From Epiperipatus broadwayi (Eukaryota; Onychophora; Udeonychophora; Euonychophora; Peripatidae), in contig JAQFVV010000012.1 of NCBI GenBank assembly GCA_028023455.1, positions 15,456,364 to 15,520,363 of the forward strand: DNA of 64,000 bases. The letters run 5' to 3'. The translations under genes and the position numbers were made by a program. The notes under the pieces were generated by a model. The model saw only the letters and a program-made list of their open reading frames with translations. It had not been told where the DNA came from and searched no databases. This document shows, one piece after another, positions 12,880 through 23,939 of this stretch (position 1 is the stretch's first letter; each line of letters begins with the position of its first letter).

Positions 12880-14190
12880 ATTTAGTAGGATTTGGAAAAT
12901 ACACAAAATCTTTTGAGTTAGTTGAATGACAGATTTAAAATAGCAGCCATGGATATATCTGAGCTCTGGATCAATAAACAGAAGAGGATTAATTAGAATA
13001 ATCAAAGAAGAACTCCAGAATTATCACTGTCCAGAACAAAAGATTAAAATTATCATTGACTTTATGAAATAGTTAGGTGATAACATACTCGCGACTTTTG
13101 AGAACAAATGGTATAAAATGAATAATGGATGGTATGGGACTGCCGATAAGTGGTATTGCTTCCACTATTGTAATTAGTTATTTTGAAAAACAAGAACAGA
13201 TCCCTGGAATAATTTATTGCAGATACGTAGATGTCATTTTTATCACTGCACTTAAACTAATCATAACAGCCATTCAAAATGAATTGCAAGCACTTGCCAA
13301 CCTAATATTTAATTGCACAGATGAGAATGAATTAAACAATTAATTACCTGGATTTAATAATACAGAGAATGCCCATAAGCTTTAATTACAGTATAAAAGT
13401 CAAACCATTACACATTAGAGGGTACATCCATACCAAATCTAAAACTCCAAGAGCCCACAAATTAGCAGGGTTGTCTGCCTTTTTATTCTGGAATTACCAT
13501 TTGGGCAAATACGAAGAAGAAAGAAAAAATATCAACCAGTATGTTAATGATCTAATAAAGGTTGGTTATGATGACATAATCATCAATTAAAGAATCAGAA
13601 CATTCTGTGAAAATATAAACAAGCCAAACAAGGATAAGAAACAACATGTATGTCTGCCATACATACCTAATGTTGCTAGAGAATTAATCAAGAAATTATA
13701 GAATGAATTTAAAGTAGGTTTTCGAACCCCTTCCAACTCCAATAGAATGATTAACAATTCCAAGGACAAGATAGACCTACAAACAACACCACGTGTAGTA
13801 TATAGGATGACATACCCTCAGGCAAAGTATGGAGCTGTATACTACGGCGAAACTCGGGCCACTATAATGAACAGAATTGCTCAACACAAATGTTTGTACA
13901 TAAGGGTGTTGAGCAAGAATGAAGGTAGCTCAGTGTTCGTGGACCACCAGAATTTGAACCTGTAAATGCTACAATAATTTTTAATGAAAGAAATGATATC
14001 GAGGAAAATTAAGGAGAAAAGATACATGCTTTTCTATTTCAAAAAAATGGACTATATGAATGAACTTGCATAGATTTGCATAAATTATTATAGTTGAAGG
14101 CTATGAATATGGAGAAGGAATCTCTGAAAGTGCTTCGCCATGAGGAATAATTATTTCAACTAAAGAATTTTAATTTCACTATATGCGTCA
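12880..14190 (+). pseudogene. Penelope-like RT and GIY-YIG endonuclease, decayed
   Basis: On the plus strand, pieces in several frames follow the order of the ORF at 32047-33408: FKIAAMDISEL (RT motif A region), GLPISGIASTIVISYF (motif B), IIYCRYVDVIFI (motif C; YVDV instead of YVDD, so a catalytic Asp is lost), HIRGYIHTKSKTPRAHKLAG and NQYVNDLIKVGYDD (connector). The GIY-YIG nuclease follows, with GAVYYGETRATIMNRIAQH at about 13831-13887. A TAA interrupts after 13587, with more stops downstream. The tail at about 14105-14145 has a GGAGA...TCTC hairpin followed by TGAAAGTGCTTCGCC. Non-functional. Confidence 0.85.
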
Positions 14191-14199
14191 ATTGTATTA

Positions 14200-14950
14200 A
14201 CTCACATATTTATTAATAGTTGAAAGAAATTGAAATTAACACACCTTCTATGATCTAGGTATCCTAATTCTTGCATAACCAGCTCACATGGATTAGCCTG
14301 CAGATTACAAATAGACATATGTGTTGTATTATGTGTCTCTTACTCCATTTCTTCTACCCAGATGTGAATGGCATTCCATGATCAGATATAAATTTTATCA
14401 GGAACTGCCAAGTTTCAATGTGCCGTTGTTTGAATACCTTACTGTTTGCTTAGCATTAGCCTGAGAGACTGGATATGTGGCCACTAGTTTTGAAAATTTA
14501 TTGTAAACCACAGCCAGATATCTCATCCAGTTAAATGGCAGCAATAGTCTGTAAAATCTATTACCACTAAGCTATTAGGTTATTGAGTGTATATAGGCAT
14601 CAGTGGATCTACTCGAATGCATTGAGTGGTTTGGTTTTCAAGCATATTTCACACTCGCTTATAATATCCACAATGCTGGCATACATTCCCAGCCAGTAAA
14701 ACTCATGACTCAACCAACCTTCAACTTTATTTGCCCATAATGACTATACTTAATAAATATCAAAAAAAAAATAATGGCCATACTTTTGATGAATATGATC
14801 TAATTCGCCTCTGCATAGTGACAGGAATAACTGTACACCTTTGTTTATCTCCTTTTTCATTTTTAAGCAATAGCACTTTCTATCCCTCCACAATGGATTC
14901 TTTCTAGTTCCTTTTACAGGTTGATGCAGCAGATATTTCATTGTCTGCCT
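14200..14950 (-). pseudogene. Gypsy integrase, zinc-binding and core region
   Basis: Minus-strand reading shows an HHCC-type zinc finger (HIHQKYGH, then CEICLKTK after a WLGMYASI segment) and the start of the catalytic core (LVVIDFTDYCCHLTG, with D of the DDE triad). Frame changes and stops are frequent, and the gene is cut at about 14200 by the Penelope-like insertion. Domain order relative to RNase H is normal. Confidence 0.7.
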
Positions 14951-15068
14951 GCAGTTAGTCTTCTCTTTATCTTTTCTTTAACCTATGGAGATTATTTTGT
15001 ACAGCCTCATTTCCATTTATTTCCATTGCAGCGATGTATATTTCATTCTAGCTTAAATGCTGCTGATC

Positions 15069-15600
15069 CTATGATGCTTGGAAACAGCTTAATGTCTCTG
15101 CTACTACATTTTCTTTCCCTTGGCAATATTTTACATTGTAGTTAAAATCTTGGAGGAATAAACTCCACATTATCAACTGACTGTTTGTAAGGAAGCTATG
15201 GTTAAGAATTATAGGCATTTGTGATCTGTGATTACAATCACTTTGGATCCTATTAGAAACTGGCAATTGTGAAGCTTCCTTTTCTATTACTTTGTAGTTT
15301 ATTTCAGAGCTCTTCAATAAGTGGCTAATAAAGAAAAGGACACCCTGCAGCCCCTCTTTTGGATTTGAAAAAGAGTAGCACCCAATCTGATCCCACTACT
15401 GTCGGTTTGTACGAAAAGTGGTTTGCAAAAGTCAGGATATGATAGTATAACTTCCTTTAAGAACTTCGTTTTTACATTTTGAAAACTGCTATCATGCTGC
15501 ATTGTTTTTTCCTTTTTTAGCAATTGCAATAGTGGCTCCATGTCAAAAAAAATTTTTATAACATTGGTTATAAAAATTATATAGCCCCAGCAATGCTCAT
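15069..15600 (-). pseudogene. Gypsy reverse transcriptase end and RNase H
   Basis: Minus-strand frames give a segment around PLLQLLKKEKTMQHDSSFQ, LSYPDFCKPLFVQTDSSG (first RNase H Asp within QTDSSG) and LGATLFQIQ, then after a break YKVIEKEASQL (usual YxxxEKE) and FNYNVKYCQGKENVVAETLS (usual GxxNxxADxLS, with A-E for A-D). This is the RT tether and RNase H of a Ty3/gypsy polymerase. Frameshifts, and a weakened final catalytic site, make it dead. Confidence 0.8.
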
Positions 15601-16165
15601 GTATTTTTTATTTTTGGGAACTGGAAACTTACTGAATTGCTTGAATTTTTTCAAGATGCAGTTTAATTTCTTTCTCACTTATTATGTGACCTAAAAATTT
15701 AATCTCGAATGCCATTAAATTGCCTTTTTTTAAAGTTTATTTTGATTCCTTTTTGTTTACATTTTTGCAATAGCTGCTTTAAATGATTGAAGTGTTCTAC
15801 ACTTTCTGAGGCTAAATCTATGTCATTGACATATATCACTACACATTTTTTTATTTAATTTGATAATACCTGGTCTTGACACTGTACTAGCCCTGCCCTG
15901 CTATTTCCCAAACAGTATTTGGTTAAAGTTGTAAGCATGCCCATTGTACTGAAATACACTATATTTCCGATCGCCAGGATGTAACTTGATCTGGCAGTCT
16001 GATCGAACATCAAAAATATCCTCTTATTGTGAAATCTTATCAATAATTCATGTACAGGTCAAGGGGCATTTGTGTCAGGGATAGTTATTTTATTTAATTG
16101 TCTTGCATCTAAACACAGTCAAATGGATCTGCCCTTTTCACATATTTCCATTTTTACCCCCACAT
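15600..16165 (-). pseudogene. Gypsy reverse transcriptase, palm
   Basis: Minus-strand reading gives LDARQLNKITIPD (RT motif 2), a palm segment MIRFHNKRIFLMFDQTARSS, LVQCQDQVLS, then a degenerate YxDD site (YVNDIDLASESVEHF) and HLKQLLQKCKQKGIKIN. The order is right for gypsy RT, but the fingers region is short and stops are common. It directly follows the nearer of the two protease copies. Confidence 0.75.
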
Positions 16166-16169
16166 TTTG

Positions 16170-16460
16170 TATACAGCATGCCTTAGCGGATCCATACACT
16201 TTATCTGATGTAAACATTAGTGCTTTATTATTTAATTTTACTTGATTTAATTTATAATCCAGCACACAGTGCTATGCATAAAGTCAGATCCCAGTATGAC
16301 TTCATTGATTAGATCTTACAAGATAAGCAGTACATGATTATACTTTTTCTCCACTTTATGCATGTTTACCCACATCTGTTTTGACACCAATTTTGCCTTT
16401 TTACTTATAACGGTCGGGGAAATAGTACTCTTTACTATATCTGCCATACAGGACACTACT
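16170..16460 (-). pseudogene. Gypsy protease, copy next to RT
   Basis: Minus-strand reading gives EVILGSDFMHS near 16273-16305, the ILG-x-DF block of gypsy retropepsins, with a region about Tyr-Lys-Leu-Asn downstream. A second, more open copy lies at 18455-18740. The two share about 220-250 bp with scattered differences (for example TTATCTGATGTAAAC and GTTTTGACACCAATTTTG in both). This copy is in proper register with the downstream RT. Confidence 0.65.
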
Positions 16461-18455
16461 AGGCTATTCGAACCTAGAAAATTTATAGTGTAGGCAGATA
16501 CTTCTTGTTAAGATCTAAATTTTGACCATTAGCCCTTGCCACTAGCTCAAGGAGAAGCAGAGATTTAAAAATATATTTATTAAAATATATTTTTAATAAA
16601 AAAAAAAGATAAAAAAATAAACTAAACCACTGCCAGCACTAATAACTCAAAAAAGATTTTATTTATGTATATATACAACAAACAAATTTGAAAAATAAAT
16701 TACTTAACCTTGCTTTAGGTTTCATTATTTTTTTTAACTTTAATTTTTAATCTTAGAATGTTGAACATAGATAGGCGACCTAGACAATGCATTTAAAAGA
16801 TTTTCGAAACCTTTGATTCCAGGCTAAAGGTTCACAGCAAAATCAACACTCGCTTCCTGATATACAGACACAATCAATGCAATATGAAGATATTCACATA
16901 AAACCACGCTGACAGGAATGTGCGTCTGCAGTGTGATATTATTTAAACGAAATGATCCTCATCCAGTATAGGAATGTGTGTCTGTCTGGCGAAGGAATCA
17001 TATATATAACACATTAAAAGAAATGATACATATGGAGGAAGAGTGGTCTATTTTGCTGACTTATAGTTCCTATCCATAGAGCTAAAGGAAGTCAGGGTCA
17101 TGGGAAGTACTCCACATCCATTGCAACACGATGACTACACCTTTGGGTCATGCATTCAGTTGGACATGTTGCCTGTATACTAACATGCTTCATATTACGT
17201 TGATATAAACATCCCTAGATCTCTCCACCAGCATTGACACAACTATGAAATAAATAGTCTGAAATCAAAACCCCTTTAAATTAAAATACACTTAAATAAG
17301 TCTAAGCAGCCATCTACACCCAACTTCTATTTAAGTCAATTTAATAATTTAGTTTATTCTTAAAAAAATATTTAGTTTAAGGTATAATGTATTTAACTTA
17401 TTTTAAAATCAAATAAAGCATTTGACCCATTTTTAAAATTCAATAATGCACAGTAGCGTGTTGATTTTATCTTTAAATTTGTTTGCAATCGCAAACTCCT
17501 GCCCTATTACCAACAGGCCTTACACTAAGCATAAAAAAATATAATACATATTTTAAAAAGATTACATTTAGATTTTAGATAAGTCTTTTAAAATTGCAAA
17601 GTTTATAAAAATAAAGTTCAGATTTGATCAGGAGAGAAAGTCTATAATTCATATTTAAAGGAAAATAAAGTTCGGAGATTTTAAAGTAAAGAGAGTTTAT
17701 AGTTCATTTTTATCATTAATAAATTATACTTTCCTTTCTCCAGGCTCTTTCTTCGCGATGAAGATCTGAGTTTACGGAAGAGCCATTTCTTGTGAAAGAT
17801 GATGATGTATGAAGATGGTTCTGGTGGTTCGATCCTGGGATACGCAGAGATGAAAGCTGCCTTCAGCCGGCCGATCCGAGGGAAGTATGATTAAACAGAT
17901 TACATTTTGGGCCGAGGGAAGTGGATTAAACAGATTACATTTTGGTGACAACAATAATTCTCAAGTTTCTTTTCTTTTTCAACAACGGCAAACAAGTTCA
18001 AAAATTTTAATCTCCTATTTCTTTTGAATTTTTCCTTTTATAGTCCTGAAGCATCTTATCTAGGAATCCTCAGATCTATGACATATTTCATATATGTATT
18101 TCATTGATTTTGTGTTTAAGTAGATTTTTCCTCTGTAGTCTGATGTGCATATATATATATATATCTTGGATGGGAAAGGCAAGCCTTTTGTTTCCGTCTC
18201 TTGACTCTTATCTATTTCATAATCTTAATGATCATTTTGTTCTAAGGACCTGTTTATAATTTTATTTTTGTTAATAACTCTCTCATTATTTTTAAGATTT
18301 AAAGGTTTTTTATTATTGTTTTATTTTAAAACTAGAATCTTTACTTCAATTTTATAAATTCTTTAAGCTTATTTTATTTTCAATATTTAAATGAAACATT
18401 AATAAATTAATAACTCATTATTTGTGCATTTAACTCATTATTAGCGAATCCATAC
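16460..18455. mobile_element. Unassigned insertion between two gypsy protease copies
   Basis: About 2 kb of DNA not explained by the gypsy element separates the two protease copies. It is AT-rich on both sides with a more GC-rich core at about 17740-17960. There a 35-bp unit ending AAACAGATTACATTTTGG occurs twice in tandem (17878-17944). No coding motif is seen; the short minus-strand open frame at 17772-17954 mostly translates this tandem repeat. It could be a non-autonomous element, or the join of two recombined gypsy copies. Confidence 0.4.
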
Positions 18456-18740
18456 ACTTTATCTGATGTAAACGTTAGTGCTTTATCATTTAATTTTATT
18501 TGATTTAATTTATAATCCAGCACACATCCAGTGTTATGCATAAAGTCAGATTCCAGTATGACTTTATGGATTAGACCCTCCAGGATAAGCAGTATACGAC
18601 TGTACTCTTTCTACGCTATATGTATGTTTACTCACACCTGTTTTGACACCAATTTTGACTTTTTACTATTGACCATAGTAACATATACTATTTTTAATGG
18701 CAAAATTTTGGTGTTAGGGTTAATGCGGCTCATTCTTTCA
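18455..18740 (-). pseudogene. Gypsy protease, second copy next to gag
   Basis: Minus-strand reading gives ILPLKIVYVTMVNSKKSKLV, then VILESDFMHN (Glu where the family has Gly), CVLDYKLNQIKLND and ALTFTSDKVYG. This matches the C-terminal half of a gypsy retropepsin. It is duplicated at 16170-16460. The sequence ends abruptly at about 18455 in simple AT-rich DNA. Confidence 0.65.
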
Positions 18741-18808
18741 ACATATCTTGTGACATTACTGGCATCTGGCTAAGCACTGGTTATCACTCCTAATATTATT
18801 TTTTACTT

Positions 18809-19620
18809 TCAGACAGTACTAAAGTGCCAGTATTGACTCTTTCTTCCCAGCTGCATATTAGGTTTGCTACCTACATACAACTGTATTGCTGAGGGTTTAT
18901 ATTCCCCGTCTCTATTATCATTACTTTGGTCTTGATTATCAATTCCACTAAGCAACTTGGCTATCTTCTCTGCTGTTTTGCGTTCTGTTTCAATCATTTA
19001 TTCTATATTATGTGAGAAATTACACTTTATTATTCGTATGATTTGATGTTCTGACAATGGGTTAGCCATTAACAATCTTAACTTTGCTACTTGCCAGCAA
19101 AAAAATGAAGTGAATGGTTCACCAGGTCACCATTTATCCTGCAACATCTGGTGTTGAATGTTTTCTTGCTGCTCCTCCCTCCAATAACTTTAATAAGGAC
19201 TGTCTATACTTTCTGAATGTATCTGGTTTTGTAAATAAGGAAGCCCACCAGAATTTGGCATCACCTTGAATATGACTAAAGGCTATATTTACCATTGCCT
19301 CCTCATTTCCATTAATTCCATGTGAAATAGCATTCCACGTTGCCAAGGTGTTCAATTGGAGCCTCCCTTGCGTGCCCCAAAAATATTTTTTATTTTTAAA
19401 AATTGATTCATATTATCCAAGCCATTTAAATGTGCGTATATACCTACACTTTTTTCTTCCTGTTTATTTTTAGTTTCATCTATTTTATCTGTTAACTGTT
19501 TTATACTCATGTCCATTATTTTTTCTCTATTTTCTAGTATTTTCCTTTTTCCTGGACAGGCTATTACCTGATATGTTCATTTACTGAATATTTCTGTGCA
19601 TTTCTCAACATTACCTTTTT
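18809..19620 (-). pseudogene. Gypsy gag remnant
   Basis: Minus-strand frames include IDETKNKQEEKSVG (charged coiled-coil type), AMVNIAFSHIQGDAKFWWAS and DTFRKYRQSLLKLL, which match the retrotransposon gag capsid pattern of aromatic residues in AxxWW. A charged C-terminal block MIETERKTAEKIAKLLSG comes just before the protease. No CCHC zinc knuckle is visible. Stops and frame changes throughout. Confidence 0.6.
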
Positions 19621-21654
19621 TTTTTTATTTTGAGTCTCCATTTTTGTTTTGGCCCTAATATACATTAAATTTGGTTTTATAATTATTACTGACTTTCATG
19701 CAAATTTTATTTTACTTTGTTTATTTATTTATTTTAATATTTTTAAATTAAACAAAGTGCTCAACTAATTCAAAACCTCCAGTCCTTTCTGATTTCCATG
19801 TTACCATTAATAATACTTATCTATATAAAATATTTATCTCTCTAGACTCTCCCCTTTTTATTTACATTTTACTACTTAGCATTATAATTTGTTTGCTTTG
19901 ATCTATTCGCTTATATGGCTCACTGATTTCACTTTTATAACAATGCAATTTAGCATTTATTTGAAACTGTAATTTTGAACTTTTTAATTTTTGATTTTCG
20001 GCAACCATGTTGGAAAGCCAATTTGAACTGGATGGGAGAAAATTGCTCTGATTATAAATTTAAAATCTTGATTTTTACTTTGGCTGCTCTCTCACTATTG
20101 CAGCAGACTGGCCCTTCAACCAGAGAAGTACAATACTACAGGTCAATGAAACACTAGCAGTACCTATAACCAGACCACATTTCCAGGCTATAGCACTTTT
20201 TAGCTGCTAGATTCAAATACCTGCCATCCAAAGCACTTTATTTGTTTTGAGGTTTAACCTCAGGTACCAGCTAACCACAGGTTATATAGTCAGCATGGCC
20301 GGATGACAGGCATACATTCTAGTGCTTGATGTATCCCCAAGCTAGCTCCTTTTTTCAATTGTAATGTGGATCTTTAACACATTTGTGCAATACTTATAAT
20401 TAAATTTAACTTAACCTATTAATGACACAGTTATAAGAGAAAATCAATCCGGTAACAATTATACAAACAAATATTTTACTCATCCGCTCTCTTAATTAAA
20501 ACACATTGTAATAAATTTTACATATATGCATACACATAGTTATAATAAGAATTTATGGACACAATATTAAAGATTACTTTGGCTGTAGTTATTAAAGTTT
20601 ATTAAAGTTTTTCATTCAAATAAATGTTCAAGTTTTATAATGGGATAATGAGGATTATATTTACCTAGGATTTTTCAGATGTTGCATCACACTTTCATGG
20701 ATACTATCCCTTGGTTATTTCCTGACTTGACAATTATCAACTGGTTGGTCTTTTTTTCCATCAGTGGTTCGGCTTTTTGATTTTCCAGTTTACAATGGAG
20801 AGAGATTTTCAATAGTTCACAGATCACAAGGCGGGCATGGGTTTTAGTTGGAAAACATCTGATGGTATTAAGGACTGGGATTGAAGACTAGCCACATACA
20901 TTGATTGTTGTTTAGCATGTCATGCTGCTATGTTGACCTGTGAATATAGGTATATGCACCAGCACGCTGGAAATGTTGATACTCTTTCACCATCTTAATT
21001 AAAAGTTTTTATAAGACAGCAATATGGAGTGATATTTTGCTGCATCTCTCATTGTTCTATTTATCATCCTTTGATCTAGTTTAATTAATTTTATATTTCC
21101 TTAATTAATTTTGTATTCTGTTGTAATCTGATTTCTTGCTTAGATTAATCTAATGTTTTGATAAGATAATGTCTGTAGTTCTTTCCTTTGTTTCTTTAAT
21201 TAATACAGATGGGAATTATTAGTTCTTTTTCTTTTCTTTATCAACCAAGTAATCTTTAATGAATTGCAAATTTCAAAACTTTTCTTGTTACAGATTGTAC
21301 TTTTAGTTTAATTTTATTTTTACATTTATTTTTTATTATTTATTTTTCCTTTTTATTTATAAAAAGGAAGAGTTAGTTTTAACTTTTTACTTAGAATTAA
21401 TCCTCCCCCCTCTACTCTCTCTTTAATATTAAAACTTTTTTTTATTTTTAACAGAAAAAAGTGATGCAATATTTCATTTGCAAGTTTGCATTTAAAAAAA
21501 AAAACTCTTTCAAAATATATTATAATTTATATTTCATTATTATCACTTGATAAAAAAAATCAAGTCAGATGTCACATGACCTAATTTTAATAAAGCTCGT
21601 GTTACAAAGGTTATATATAGAGTTCGCAAAACAAACTCTTTAACAAGCTTTGAG

Positions 21655-21712
21655 AATACCCTCAACTCCAGACTGGTTTCTGTATCTAGCATCATCAGTG
21701 AGGTGCTAGGAT
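21655..21712 (-). ncRNA. Hammerhead ribozyme motif, first minus unit
   Basis: On the minus strand, CTGATGA (plus 21692-21698), the same 11-base helix II region and GAAACCAGTC (plus 21671-21680) repeat the motif of the inverted unit. One base of the helix III palindrome has changed (ACCAGT), which weakens dimer pairing. Helix I can still form in part with the following TGGAGTTGAGG. A third, truncated motif (GAAACCGGTC at plus 22047-22056, minus strand) lacks its CTGATGA. Confidence 0.5.
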
Positions 21713-22354
21713 ATTCATTAGATTAAAAATACTAGGACTAGCCCAGCACTTTATCTAATGTATAACTATTGAGAAGAGAATCTGAAAGTTTCAGACATCT
21801 CTATATCTAAAAATCCAGCTATCTATCTCAAATAGCCATATGGGACTGAACTAAGTTCAGATACACCATATATTAATAGCTCTAGCAGTATAAAATCGCC
21901 AAAACCTTAGTAACAAAAAATAAATTAATAAAAAAATCAAGTCAGATGTCACATGACCTAATTTTGATAAAGCTCGTGTTACAAATGTTATATATAGAGT
22001 TCGCAAAACAAACTCTTAACAAGCTTTGAGAATACCCTCAACCCTAGACCGGTTTCTGCATTTATATATAACATTTGTAACATGAGCTTTATTAAAATTA
22101 GGTCATGTGACATCTGACTTGATTTTTTTATGGATTTATTTTTTGTTACTAAGGCTTTGGCGATTTTATATTGTTAGAGCTATTAATATATGGTGTATCT
22201 GAACTTAGTTCAGTCCCATATGGTTATTTGGGTTAGATAGCTGGTATTTTAGACATATAGATGTCTGAAATTTTCAAATTTTCTTCTCAATAGTTATACA
22301 TTAGATAAAGTGCTGGGCTAATTCTAGTATTTTTAATCTAATGAATATCCTATC

Positions 22355-22394
22355 ATCTCACTGATGATGCTAGATACAGAAACCGGTCTGGGGT
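22355..22394 (+). ncRNA. Hammerhead ribozyme motif, plus unit
   Basis: Core CTGATGA at 22361-22367, an 11-base helix II region, GAAA at 22379-22382 and GTC at 22386-22388 are in hammerhead order. Helix I forms from 22355-22360 and 22389-22394 (six pairs, two of them G-U). Helix II is weak (two pairs, TG with CA). Helix III is ACCGGT, self-complementary without a loop, so cleavage would need two molecules, as described for short-helix-III hammerheads. Predicted cut follows C22388. Activity is inferred only. Confidence 0.6.
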
Positions 22395-22555
22395 TGAGGC
22401 TATTCTCAAAGCTTGTTAAGAGTTTGTTTTGCGAACTCTATATATAACATTATTATCACTTCTCTTTCTTTTAAAATTAATTTGATCATTCATTAATAAA
22501 TGATTTCATGTGTAACATAGAGTATATGTATATGTGTGTGTTTTAAACCATATAT

Positions 22556-23142
22556 TCATTGACGGTATAATATATATCGTTAAAATCAGTCAGCGCTTAG
22601 ACAATCAATAATATCAGTATATATATATATATTGTAGCTTTTCTATTTTACTACATTACTATATGGTTGTAAATAATAATTTTCATAGAAATGTTAAATT
22701 TTATATAATAGCTAGTAACAACTTATTATTTAATTTATGAAATAGGTTAAGATATACTGTTTCCTCAATATTAAAATTAAGTTAATTTACTTTAAAGCAA
22801 ATTTGAGATCTAAAATGTTAATGTATTTTAAAATAAAAATGAATAGTAATTAAAATCTTATAACATAGCTTTAAAACAGTAGTCATAATGATTAATATTA
22901 ATATTTTTGTAATTATTAACAGTCAAATTAAAAATGTTATTTGTTTATTGTCTTAAATTATTTAAATGATAAAATAAATGAAAAATGAAGTGTGTGTTGA
23001 TAAGTGTGCATACACATTCATGTAACAATTAAATATTACTTCTTTATACTCAATTTATTACTTGTGTAAATCAAATGTTATATTTTATTTAACTATCAAT
23101 TTTATAAAAATGTCCTAAATCAATTATTATAGTAACCTAAAT
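22556..23142. other. AT-rich intron between gypsy and hAT elements
   Basis: Simple TA runs (22618-22632) and AT-rich DNA. No gene or repeat I can support. Confidence 0.5.
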
Positions 23143-23939
23143 CAGGTGTGTCTAATGTGTTGATCACCAAGAAATTTTAAGTTGATCGTGCAAGCAAAAA
23201 TAAAATTTTATATAGAAAATATTTTATCTTTAAAAACTAAAATTTCAAAAAACATTTTTTTGAAAAGCAACCATTGAAATTTGGAATTTTTTTATTTGAA
23301 TGTGAAATCCAATTTAAAATGAAAATTTTAAAATCTATAAGCTTGTAAAAAACATTCAAATAATAAAAATTGAAGAAAACAATCCATAAATTTACTATCG
23401 ATTCATTTTGCCATTGTCTATTTTAGTTATAATAATACAAAAATAAATGTTTGGATTATTTTTGAAATTTCATTTAAATAGGAGACTAGTTTTGACATTG
23501 ATTTTTTGAAATAATTTTTAAAAAGTTTTTTTCAATTGTGAAAAGTGATTTCGATACATAAATTATATTAATTTAATATTATACGAGTATTTTTATTGAT
23601 AACAATATCTTTCTTATTGCATTGCCAAATCCATATAATATAATATTAAATCATCAATATTCTTTACTACTGTTTTAAATTGTTGTAAATTTTAAAGTTT
23701 GAATTTAACAGTTTAGATTTGGAAATATAAGTGAAAGTTCTGAAGAAGATTGCTGGGGCAATGAAAACTGTCATAGAGCATTGTAATTAAAGCATTGTAA
23801 AACAATAATAAAGAGCATAAATGATTTTATATTATATTTTTATTGATATTTCTTATTTTGTGGCAAAAATTAAATTATTTGATTTTTTTCCATATAATGA
23901 GCAGCAAATATATATATATATTTCAATAATGATTGGGAA

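Larger units (their letters stand above)
12016..14190. mobile_element. Penelope-like inverted dimer nested in gypsy integrase
   Basis: A minus-strand partial copy (12020-12835) and a longer plus-strand copy (about 12880-14190) of the same Penelope-like element lie head to head. The arms match over roughly 800 bp, for example CAAATTAGCAGRGYTGTCTG and AAGTGCTTMGCCRTGAGGAA. Gypsy integrase coding resumes on both sides. Both junctions carry a TATAT-like motif, possibly a short target duplication but too simple to prove it. Inverted, partly duplicated copies are common for Penelope-like retroelements. Confidence 0.8.
21549..22447. mobile_element. Hammerhead-ribozyme repeat: tandem plus inverted units
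   Basis: An 899-bp insertion with a clean 14-bp target duplication, made of one unit on the minus strand (about 21549-21932), a partial second minus unit in head-to-tail tandem (to about 22060), and an inverted plus-strand unit (about 22063-22447). The GAAACC(A/G)GTC sites of the two tandem minus units lie 376 bp apart, which gives the repeat length. The plus unit is circularly permuted, starting and ending at TATATATAAC. Such organisation is known for terminal repeats of Penelope-like elements and for animal retrozymes; which of these it is cannot be told here. No protein is encoded. Confidence 0.8.
20024..22550 (-). repeat. 5' LTR of the gypsy element, split by a foldback
   Basis: Starts TGAACTGGATGGGAG and ends TTTTAAACCA, matching the left LTR. 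It is interrupted at 21549-22447 by a ribozyme-type foldback flanked by the 14-bp repeat CATTATTATCACTT (21535-21548 and 22448-22461). Without that insertion it is about 1.6 kb, close to the left LTR. Confidence 0.9.
9684..22555 (-). mobile_element. Nested, decayed Ty3/gypsy LTR retrotransposon
   Basis: Two long direct repeats (9689-11379 and 20024-22550), each starting TG and ending CA, flank a minus-strand gag-protease-RT-RNase H-integrase order. The element is bordered by the same five bases TATAT at 9684-9688 and 22551-22555, a normal gypsy target duplication. Next to the right LTR, minus-strand reading gives AAT then TGG, as expected of a primer-binding site, though I cannot name the tRNA. 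The LTRs differ at roughly one base in ten over the first 105 positions I compared, so the insertion is old. All genes are interrupted. Later insertions: a Penelope-like inverted dimer in integrase, about 2 kb at the protease, and an 899-bp foldback in the right LTR. Confidence 0.9.

Noticed and set aside
15855-16043. Free-standing small minus-strand gene
   Set aside because: The translation is part of the gypsy RT palm and aligns with its neighbours, so it is a pseudogene fragment.
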